A stretch of 64,000 bases of DNA. Origin: Beroe forskalii (Eukaryota > Ctenophora > Nuda > Beroida > Beroidae). The notes beneath the pieces are model-generated. The model was not told the DNA's origin and did no database searches. It saw only the letters and a program-made list of their open reading frames with translations. Positions 1 to 12,100 of the stretch are shown piece by piece (position 1 is the stretch's first letter; each line of letters starts with the position of its first letter). The translations under genes and the position numbers were made by a program. The stretch is taken from contig WFMF01000179.1 of the NCBI GenBank assembly GCA_011033025.1, positions 62,001 through 126,000 on the forward strand. The letters run 5' to 3'.

Positions 1-122
1 ATATAAATACAGCAAGCAAGGACCTATAAATTATTCACGCCAATTAAAACTTTAGAGGTGTCGGCAAATTACTAAACACCTGACTAAACACCTGACTAAA
101 TTTATATCATGAATTTCTCCAG

Positions 123-3100
123 GCATCCTCAAGTTCCCGTGCTGCACAACTTCTCCAGAGTAAGAATGCCGCGATCACGCCGGCCGTGGGATTCACCAAG
201 GACCCACACGCCGCAGAGAGCACAGTGGACTCCATCCTATCCTCCTCCTTCAGGAAGCTGGGGAAGAAGGAACCAGTGACGAAACAGAAGGTAGATTTTT
301 AGATAAAACCGTGGATTTGCTGGTCAGATTATTTGTGATTCGAGTCAAAATTTAAAAAGTTCAGATCAAGTAAAGAAGTACGTAATTGTATCGTATTGCA
401 TCTAATTGTAATTCCTGCGTTTTCCTGATTGCAGGCGTTATCTGAGATATTGGACGTTGTGTGTGAGGAGAACATTGGGGGCTGTCTCATCCTCTGGGCC
501 AGGTTCTTCGGGAGGATTTCAATTGTAAGTAGGTATTCCGTAAATTCCTTGATCGAGGACCATGTCATCTCCTCATCTAATGACGAACGTGATCAAAATC
601 TATATCATTGCAATGAGTGAATCATCCCCTCACTCCTCAGCAAAGGGAATCGCAACTTTCTTTAATCTTGAATGCGTAAGTGGATTCTCAGTTGCTATAT
701 TCTAGGGAATGAAGCCCAAAAAAGGTAGAAATAAGTTACACATTGTCTTACAGGACAATGACCGGAGGACAAGGGAGCTAGCTCAGCAAGTTCACAGTAA
801 GATAGTGGGACTAGCAGGACGAGACCTTGCTCCCTACCTCAACACAGTCATGGGTAATGTATCAGTCGTAATTGTGACATTTCTATGTTTTATCATCAGA
901 GCAATGGTATATTCTGGCCCCTTCTTTTACACAAAGCCTTGTAATAACACCCTCATTCCTCACTCCTCAGTAAATTATCTAATGATACGCCAGGTCCGTG
1001 GCTTGAGGGAACATGTGACGTACACTCTGCTGCTGCTGACGTAGCTATGACGTCACTCAAGACAGCCTTCCCGGGAGACAAGCTGAGGAATGCCATTGCG
1101 TACTGCGACCAAGGTCTAGCCAAGGTACTGGAAGAGGATGAATGCGAATAAGTGGGGTTGGGTATTTAAGGATCGATAAACAATTACCGCTTGATGATAA
1201 ACTGAAATTTCCTCTGATTGGGACAAAATGAGAAGCAGCACCTGAAATAGTAAGTCTTGATAATAATCCCGTCATTTTAACCAGCATACTTCATTAGTCC
1301 ATGTTTCAGCACCTGAAAGACAGGTTGGGATCGAGCCCATGTTCCCTTTCTGATGTGAAGGTTGCAGATCCTTTGGACGCAGAGGAAAAGTACACCAGAG
1401 TTATCGGTATGTGACAAAGTGTACCAGAGTTATCGGTGTACGTTTTCAACTTGCTCCTTAAGTAAATGCAAGTTGGAGTTTAACCTCTTTTCGTCGTCCA
1501 TTATTTCTAGCTCTACTCAAGTACTATAAATACTTAAATAATTAAATAATAACTTTCGACCACATTGCCTCAGGCAGTTCCCTGCGGATGTTTGCTTTCC
1601 TGCTCAGCACTACAGATAAACTCGAGCCAATCAACATTCTATTTCATGACAACTTGCTCTGGGCCCTGGGCAGATCTAAAACTCCGCAAGTAAGATTATA
1701 TGAGCTAATTTAGTACGATGGCTAGAGAAATAGAGAGCTTCTCCGTTTATCAGCTCATCGTTGATGGTATTTTGGTATTTCGCAGCTAGATATGCATAAC
1801 ATACCAGACAAATACCATTCGGACGGTAGGTACATCCAACGACTGTGATGACGTAGTATCCGTGTGTCCTGTGTATTGTCAAAGATTTTCTTATAAATAC
1901 CGAATACTGACAATGGTAACTTCTCCGCAGGTACGGAAGCACATGTTCCTCTTCATATGCCGTGTCAGCAGCATACCGGCCTACTCCGACCTCCCGGACG
2001 TTGCTTACAAGATAGTGACACAACAACTCAACGCCTGTAGACACGACACCGTGGAGGCTCAGTTTAGTGCACTGCAAAGTGTCCTGTCTAACAGTCCGGT
2101 AAGAAAGGGAGGGAATACACGGTACACACTATACACGCACCTCCCTCCACCTCCCTCCACCTCCCCCCACCTCCCCCTCTCCCTCCTCCTCCCCCTCACC
2201 TCACTATCTCACCCTCCATCCTCAGTTTAGCGCACTGTATAGTGTCCTGTCTAATAGTCCGGTAAGAGAGGGAGGGAATACACGCACCTCCCTCCACCTC
2301 CCTCCACCTCCCCCACCTCCCGCTCCCTCCTCCTCCCCTCCTCACTATCTCACCCTCCATCCTCAGTTTAGTGCACTGCAGAGTGTCCTGTCTAATAGTC
2401 CGGTAAGAGAGGGAGGGAATACACGCCCACCTCCTCCTCCTCCCTCCTCCTCCTCCCCCTCTTCCTCCTCCCCCCTCCCCCTCACCTCACTATCTCACCC
2501 TCCTCCTCGCCCTCCTCCCTCAGTTTAGTGCACTGCAGAGTGTCCTGTCTAATAGTCCGGTGAGAGATGGAGTGACTACACAGTTCACACTATACACGCA
2601 CCTCCCTCCACCTCCCCCCACCTCCCCCTCTCCCTCCTCCTCCCCCTCACCTCACTATCTCACCCTCCATCCTCAGTTTAGCGCACTGTATAGTGTCCTG
2701 TCTAATAGTCCGGTAAGAGAGGAAGGGACTACACAGTTCACACTATACACGCCCCTCTCTCCCCTTCATCACCTCTCACCCTCTCCCCTCCTTTCCCCTA
2801 GCATCCTCTCCCATCTCTCCCTCCCCTCCCACCTCCCCCTCTCCCTGACCCTCTCCCTGACCCTCCCCCTCACCTTACCATCTCCCTCTCCCCCCAAAGT
2901 TTGAGAATCAAAATGATTTGGGAAATTTCCTTGAAAAACTGAAATGATTTAAACTGTCGAGCTTTAGGACTGTCGGACTTCAGTCCGTTGGTAACCGGAA
3001 GTTCTCCCCTCTCAGGAACGGTTGTGGGGTGTCGTGTCTGTGGCTGACGTCAGAGGACAGTTGCTGGACACGGTGAAGAGTAAAGCTCTCAACGGTGGGG

Positions 3101-6100
3101 TCCTGCAGCCAGTGCTCTCTCTCATGGCTCCCATTGTAACCGTCTTCTACAGATACGTGAGTTCGCACAATATACTCAATACTCAGTACTTTTGAAATGA
3201 TTTTATGATAAGAGCATGGAGCCAAGTAAAATTGTATGGGATTCAACAGGTTTTGAATGTAACTCACTCGCCAAACCATTTCGAAAACCCGGGCTAAGCC
3301 CCTGACTCCGTTACTTAATACTTTAATAAGTGTAAATTGTAACTGTTTTTCACTTTTTTTTTCACTGCAGTACATCGAAAAAGGAACAAACAACGTTTGG
3401 TATGGAGACGTTCTTACCAACACCGCTAAATGGTATGTTGGTATGTGAATCTGGATATAAGATTTCACACACACTGTAGGTTATTATGAGGTTAAATTTG
3501 AAAACATGGCTTATTGGCTTTTGTAGTGTGCGTTTTGAATCAGGAGTTATAATTTGTTGTTATATTCTAATCTAAAAACGCATTACAGAGTTGTGACACT
3601 CTGAGGTGTCAAGTCTATTGTCATATTGTATGATCTTGCAATCACAGTCACTTCTATTGTCTCAGTGAAATAGTAATCACAACGTTAATACTGCACCCTC
3701 ATGCCCCTCCTATGATCTTCACGTGGCTATGTCACGTATCACGTGAGTCACGTGATAGGACGATTAGCCAATGATATTGCCTGATATGCATCACGTTGAC
3801 AGCACGTCGCAGGGATGAATTAGATCGATTTCAGAATCCATCGGCTCTGGATATTAAAAACGATTTAGCAGCTGGATGAGTAACTCAAGAAAATGAAGAA
3901 ACAACTACATTTGTTGTCAATTTTTCGTCAGGTGACCTCGCCCTATTTTTAGTCGTATGCCATTTCGTGACTTTCTGTTTCTGAGAAATTGCCCTATAAA
4001 AAGAACTAAAAGCTAGGCTATTAAAACTTACAGCGAATCACCTAATCACAGGACATGACGCTTACACAATATAAGCCTATAAAGCTATATGTCATTAAGC
4101 TGCATGAAATTAGGCCCATTTTGAGGCCTTGGTGCTTTAACTAATGCTAGCTTAATTTCCTCTAATAATGTAAGTTTGGTTGCTTTGGTCCCAGACAACC
4201 ACAATCCAACTTTATTATGCAGGGTTGAGGGTACTAATTATCATAGTATAATGATACAACCCCCACCAACGTCAAATTGCACACAAAATAAAATGAAATA
4301 TTTTCTTTAAGACAGTCACGAATCCAACAGATTGATCGTTTTTTAATCAAAAATAGATTTACGTGAACTCATCACGACAAGCTTTAATGTTACGTGATTG
4401 TGGATCTCAATAACCCATAAAAGTTTGATTAACTTTCGATTGTTGAGCATACGGCAGAGCATTATCTGGCCCTCTTTGAGAGCTCTAACTCATAATATCA
4501 CATGCACAACAATGCTTCTGGAGTTATTAACAAAGAGAACTTTTTGTGCCGTGGAATTGAATGAAAATGTTTGTTCGATGGTAAATCGTGATTCTTAGCG
4601 AAATAAAGGTCATCGACTGACGTAAATCACTGGTATAAATGGCCGGGGAAGCTCCCTTTGGATTTAAAAACTCGTTGCATATAGTGAATTCCGTTTCCTT
4701 CTAAGAAATATAGAATATAATAATATATTTCTGTCTGTTATTTCTGCCTCGAATGAAATAGGAGATGCTTTCTGGGTTAACGTTCATGGCATTCCTCGTC
4801 CTCCATGCTGTTCCTCTCGATAACAAGAACCTGACACTGGTTGATGGGTATGGAAATCATAAAAACATCAAAAATGCTGGTTATGTGAAGCTTAAAATGG
4901 CAGCAGGTCCTGGTCTCATGTGTGTAAATGAGACTGGCAAGTACGAACATGTCGCTCATATTGTGTGTCAGGAAATGGGCTATAGAGACGCGGCTGATTG
5001 GTTCGCATTGGACTCGCCCATCATAAATCGCATCAATGAACGTAAAAATCCGTTATACCAAACCAAGAGAAAGAATAAATATAGCTTTCTGACGGACGTT
5101 CACTGCCCCTCTGCTGCGACCCGGTTCTACGAGTGTACTTATAAGACTGCGTCGCACCCTGCGTGTCCTTATGTCGGAGTGTACATGAATTCCCCCAAAC
5201 TTTTGGCGGTTGTGTGTCGGCCCAACGACCCTGCAGCCCTCTGTAATTTAGTGCACCACAATGGGGTCCTCAAGAAAAAATGCCCGGGCTTTTCACACGT
5301 CGAAGTCTTCAAATGTGGTTTATCTGACGAGTACTACTCGGTTATTCAACGAAAATTCGTGACTCGGAGATGTTCTAACGATCCGTACAATTACCAGAGC
5401 TGTGGCATCAGTCTGCGTGGCAAACTGATAAACCAACCTGGGGCGCTGTGCAGTGACACACTCTGCATGGGGTTTGGGGATCCATCCCTGGGGGAGGGTG
5501 CAGGGTTGCCGCCTGACCATTATAGTTTCTTGAGAACATCAATCTACGATATCCTTACCTGTGACTTTAGCACCGGATTGGTTTCAGGAACTGGAACTTA
5601 TTTAGATTGGTGTTTTCTTCCAAATATAACGGGAACTTGCCAAGAATTTGGAATCACCAACAATCAAGGTGTTTCTGATTCTGAAAATAACTGTGACTTA
5701 GAATGTCCAAGCTCCCAAAGCTGCATTGATGAAGCACGGTGCAATGGCTTTCAGTATGGTCTATTCTGTAACAAAGACGGGCAGCAGGTATACATCAAAC
5801 CGGCAAGGATTTGCGATGGGATTGAAGACGATTGTAGTGATCAAAGAGATGAAATAATTTGCTATCGAAACCGCATTAAGCAGCTTACTACTGCCGAATC
5901 TGAGCTCGAGGATCACGAAAATTACTGCTTCCGCCCCACCGTGTTACATACGATTGGTCAAATATTCAACTTCACACGTTGTGGACCTCTGGAAAAAGAC
6001 CCTAACTCTGCTTCACTTTATAAAGAGTCAATCTGTTTGGACTTCAAGGAGCAGATAAACTGTTCTGATCCTTGGCGGGGTGTGCTGCGGTGTAAGATTA

Positions 6101-9100
6101 GAGGGTACCCCTCCACAGTTTCATCAGCTGTGCTGTGCAAGAACTTGCGGAGGTTCTGTGATGATGGTTTGGATGAAATGTGTGAAGCAGCTTCTCACTC
6201 GTGCTACATTCACAAACACTTGATGTGCAATGGAGTGTGGGACTGTGAGGATGGCAGTGACGAACTGAGCAGCAGCTGCAAATCCTTATTAAAAGGAAAA
6301 AAATGCTATCGTAGATACCGGCATGCAGAGAAGCTTCCAATACCTATACAGTGGTTAGACGATGGCATTCCAGATTGCATGTCTGGTGAAGACGAACTGC
6401 TCGACACCTTGCCAACATGCCAAGTGTTCGACCAGTCACGGAGGATCTCCTCTGACAACACGTCGTGTGATGATGTCTTCGTTTGTAGCAGGGGTTCTCA
6501 TGAATATGTAGAATTGGGTCAGCTGTGTGATGGAGTGGAGAAATGTGATAAGGAAACTTCGGTTTGTCATGCCGCAAGGTTAACTGCTAGACCCTTTGTG
6601 TCACCGGTCAGGGTCAAGGGAAATGTTTACTTCATGCATTGTCTACCTGGTCTTGAAGCAAGTCACCATTCTTTATTCGAGCCATGCATACAGGAGACAT
6701 TCAAAAACCCAAATTACCCAACATTTGGAGTGTTTATACTGCCAGCTCATAGAGTCCCCAAACGAAAATTGAGCTGTAAGCATTTGTTCGGGGAGCTATA
6801 TGTTTATCTGAGTTGCACAGATAGATGCTTAGAACCAGATGCAAAATGTTTTTTGAAGCCCCTGAAACTTAACAGTTGCAAAAAGAGTTCTTTTGAGAAG
6901 ATTGTAACCTTGTCTGGTGATGGAGTGCTTACTTTTGTAACCAAATATAGGGGAGAGTTCCACAATGACCTATTTGAGTGCAGCAACCTGAGGTGCATTG
7001 GCTATGACAAAGTTTGTGATCTTGTCAACGATTGTGGGGATTATTCTGATGAGCATGGTTGTGTTAATAATTTCCAGTGCAAGGCAACCGAACATTATAT
7101 TAACAGGGTTAAGAAATGTGATGGGGTATTCGATTGCACTGATTATTCTGATGAATGCAATGAAGAATGTAACAATTACATACTATCCACATGGTCACTC
7201 AAGATATTTGCTTGGACGATAGGTATTTTAGCAACTGGTTTGAATATCGTAGTTCTCTTCAGATTGTTAGCTGATACACCTTCAACAATTTCATTTTCGG
7301 CTGTGAATAAAGTCTTCCGCTTAATGATTTCTACAGGAGATCTTCTGACAGGAGTCTACCTGGTTACAATCTCGGCTTTTGATACAGTTGTGATTGGGAA
7401 TCAGTACTGTAAGAATCAGGTAGAGTGGTTGAGTGGTGGTTTCTGTGCTGGATTGGGTGTGATAAGTACCTTTGGTGCTAACATATCGCTCTTTTCAATG
7501 ATGTGCCTAAGCATTTTTAGAGTCAAAAGCTTGAAAATACGTGCAGGAGATGTGCTAAAAAGGTACCAAAAAGTAGCACTGACTTTCATCATCATTCTTG
7601 TGGTATTCCTATCTGCCGATTTAGCGGTCATCCCTTTGGCCGACAGTTTAAAGGACTTTTTCGTTAATGGGCTAAGTTATAGTCGTGATATGAATTTGTT
7701 CCTTGCAGCAGTGAGCAAACAAGACCACTTGAACGTCTTCAAAGCGTATTACGGGAACAATTTACGACAAGATTTGAGTTGGGATGAAATTGGGAGGCTA
7801 TTGAAGGGCATGTTCACCACTAACTACGGAGAAATCCAGAGGCAAAAGATACACTTCTATGGAAATGCTGGAGTTTGTTTGTTCAAATATTTCGTGAAAA
7901 GAAATGATCCCCAATTCTTGTTCGTTTGGATCAACCTTACAATGAACTTAGCCAGCACCTGCGGCATAGCACTTTGTTACTTGATGATTTTCACACTTGC
8001 CAACAAAACAACAAAACGTTTAAGTGCTATGGTGGCTGCCAATGATGATAATGTGAAGGATTGCCGAGCAGACCGATTGCAGAAATCTATCACCAGAATC
8101 ATCTTTACCGATTTGCTCTGTTGGGCTCCTTTCTTAGTTATCTGTCTTCTTCATACTCTGGAAGTTATTGATGCCACACCCTTCTACCCCATCTTCTCGA
8201 TAATTGTGCTGCCAATCAATTCTGTGGCTAATCCAGTCATATATGACAAAGTTCTTCTTAAGAAGGCTAACGAACTTTCTAAATTTATTAAAAGTTGCTT
8301 TGGATATTATGAAAAGACGGAGATTCAGGTCGATAAAACTGCCTCTGCCGCCTCGATAAGAGGAGAGAATATTTCAGCTTGATTTCATGGGATAAAGACT
8401 ATCTTGATATCGTTCAACTTACCAGAAATAATTTTCATGACATACAAAAGCAAAATGTGAGGATGCGTCAGTTAGTACTATATCAAATAATCATGCAAAG
8501 ACTTGCTGTTGTTGTTGAGGACTATTTTCGCAAGAGTTTTATATGGCCACTTTGGCTTTCGGTGCTGTTCCCTAAATTAGTAATAGTTCTTTGAAAAACT
8601 AAGATTGTTTGATTTGTGACGTCTCACACCAGCACATCCCTCCTTGCCATTTTCCCAACTTTGACCTTGGTACATTATTCAATAGATACGTTATTGAAGT
8701 TTGTTTCAAAAACTCAATCTCAGCGGTGAGGTACCCTAAAGGGAATTGGGAATTTTTAAAATTCAGGGGAAGGTTTTCAAAAGGATTGACGAAAAAGTCA
8801 GAGAAATCTCGATCCATGATGAAGCTATGGCCTATCCAGTAAATTTCAATATATAAGAAAATTGAATCAATGAGTCCAAATGATTGAACATTGGGAATTG
8901 GAACACTAAAATACCCTATAACATATATTAACATTGAATTTCAGCTTAATTGACCTAGTATCGTAACACAAGGAAATATTCCAAACTAACCTTTAATATC
9001 CCTGTATTCTCCAGCTTACTAAAATTTGTCTAAGCAGTGTGCTGCCGAGCAAAATAGGGATTCGTGCTGAAAATTACTCTGCTCTCCCTGTTTCGATTTC

Positions 9101-12100
9101 TGGTATTACCTATCGCAAGACGGGTTGATTGAGATGCAAATATACAAGGAAAATCGAAATTTCTTGTTGATACGTCGATACGATCTCGGATCAAGACATT
9201 GATTTATCAATCGAAATGAGCGAGGTTGCGCTACAGCGCGCGCGGCTCGGCAATTTCATCCACAATTTTGAAGTGCAACCTCATGCGGGATAAATTTACA
9301 CCAATTTTACACCGACTCGTGGTGTCGTTCTATAGAAATCCACATTTTTGAAGATAGAGACTTGAAACCTTCGGGAATCGCTAGAGAATAAAATTTTGTA
9401 CTTCAAGTTGATCTTAGATTTTGGATATCACGCTCCTGAGCCTCACATTGAACCGTGGAAGACGGCGCAATTAGAAAAACTTGTTTTCTGTCGCAGGCTG
9501 TAATTGAACATAACTCCTGACAGGAATAACGTATCTTAATGATCTTTTCACCTCTAAACTTGTACGATTGAGCTCTATTGAATGGTCACCTTCAATATTC
9601 ATTTTTCTAAAGTTTAGCCCCTCAAATCGCGCGATGTTGTCGCCAATTTGGTGCGATCCCAAAACTGCGCACAAACAACTAGCATGTAGCGCAACCTCGC
9701 GCATCGGGGTTGCATAAGTGTACGTAATACGGTTCGTTACAATGGCTCACCACATTACTAGTTACTACACATACTAATTATGTAAAGTGTCTATGTTATT
9801 TCACTGCTTCAGTCTGTACCACTGCAAGCTACCTAAAGACAAGTTGACGGTCGTGAAGTTTATTGAGGAAGTAGCGGCATCTATTAAGTCAACCTATTCT
9901 CAGCCTGTCCCCAGCTCCTCCCTAAAAACGGTAAACTCAGGAAAGGCAAATTCAGAATTATATGTCTCAAAACCAAAATTTTTATGTGCAGTGACTAGTG
10001 ATATGAATTATTTGTTGAATCCTACGTTGTATAAATTGACTTTGATTTAATTAATTCATTATTCCATTACATCAGTTGTATTTCCAAGGGTTTGCTCGTT
10101 TCTTAGTTTGAACGTGCCAAGGTAACCTTCGTAGTCCACTTGTTTCTGATTCTAATACTACTGACTTTCTGATACTCTGATATTCACGAACGCATTTCAT
10201 AGGGTGTAGGTAGCTTGTTAATGACTCTAACTTGATAGTTTGAAAGTGGGATAACTGAGTCGGCCTGTCGGCCTAACCTAGATCTCTCTCAGGTTTGCTC
10301 AATGCTGGGGACCCTAACCACCACCCTCCTTACCCCTGATCTGATTCAACCCTTTCAATCCTTCCTCTCCTTCCTCTGCTATGACGTCATCACAACCTGT
10401 GACGTATTATCAGACGATGACGAGTCCGACACCCCTACTACCAACCCCACCAGTATCTTCCTCTTGCAGAGCGTCAAGAAACAAAAGGACACTGAGATCC
10501 CCAACTCCCTGACCCTCACCAAGATGCTGCTGTCCACGCGTCCTGAGGACCGGGACATCGTCCTGCGTAACCTCTCTCAGAGGTGCGAGCAGAACATGGG
10601 ATGGGGCGGCTTCGAGTATGTCAGCAAGTTCCTGCACGAAATACCGGGGCTGTCCGAAGTGCTGTTCCGGAAACTCACGTACGGAGACAGAACGGAGTTA
10701 TCTCTGATTAACCTCACGAACAGCACGCTGCTCCCTCACTTCTCTAACACTTCCTACAAGGACCACCAAATAGAGGACCTGGCTAGAGTGGTCATCAAGT
10801 TGCTGCCCCACGGCATGCCCCCCTACCAGAACATAGTCCAGGCGTTAGTCAGTCAGTCCAGCCAGAGAGTTGCTGCATTCATCACATTCCTGAAGGAGCA
10901 GGTCAGACGGCCCCTAACCCAGCTCATGTCTCCCAGCTTCATGTGCGATACATTCGATGCCTTGCCCAGTGACTACTCCCCTGATTTAGAAGACACGATA
11001 TCTGCCTTGGTCGAGATGAGCGTCTCGATGCCGGAACTCTCAGAGCACCTCGAACTCTTTATCCGCTCTTCTCTGTCCTCCTCACGAACTGGAAGCAAGT
11101 TCTTCACGTTGCTGAAGTGTGCTAAGTGGACGTGTGGCTATGTGGAGAGCATAAAGCTGATTATTGAGAACATCAGGAGCTGCGAGGATATCATCTCATT
11201 CACACCAGCTCTGAGGAACATTACGGCAACTAATCCACGTTTTGCTGGGGACGCTATTGAGAAGGTCATCCACATTGAGGGGATAACTGGTGCTGAGATC
11301 GAGGAGTTTTTCAGTAATATCTTCAGCGACAACATGGCTCTCATACTGGACTACTGCAGCAAGCACCTGCCTATTCCAGCCGTGGACAACGCCACACTAA
11401 TGGAGCTGTTCCAGGAATTCGGAGTGCTTAATGTGTCTGAGCTGTGCTATGGCTCTCAGTGGACTGAGTCTGATGTCTTGCTACTCAGATCCACTCTGAA
11501 CTTCCTCAATCAGCACCCCTTTGACGAAGAGCTGTCAGACTACGTGTGCATGCACCTTGCTCGGATCATAGTGTTGGATTTCCTACTGAATAAGCCACAG
11601 CAAGCGCAGTTAGTTAACAGAGTGCGACAGAAAGCACCAGATGCCATTCACACTATCTTGGGGGAAGTTATCAAGAACCATGGAATGTTAGTGGTGTACG
11701 TTCTCAATGACCTAGTGATTCACGACTTCGACATTGCGTGGGACAAAATAGAGGGTATATCAGCATTACCCCTCGAATCACTGGTTATTCTATCGGTCAA
11801 CTTCCATTTGAATCTCCCGGATTTCATCCGAATCAAGGAACCTAACACCAAGAATCTTTGCTATTTGACCCATCTGGCTAGGCACACGGACTTTGCTACC
11901 TTGTCTCGCATAGTAAACACTTTGTCTGAGACTTACTTAGGGGACTTAGACAACCTGACTGTCAAGGATCTAGCGCTGATATGTCAAGCATTTAACAACA
12001 TATTCCACTGCAATTCAGGGATTGACGATAGCATTGAGTTTGTCTTGTGTTCTACAGCCACCGTCATACAAGCCACACTGGACCTTGTCACTAAAGAGTT

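Noticed and set aside
2560..2904. Proline/serine/leucine-rich ORF
   Set aside because: It is a read-through of pyrimidine-rich LTN1 introns; only the 36-nt mini-exon parts have splice signals.
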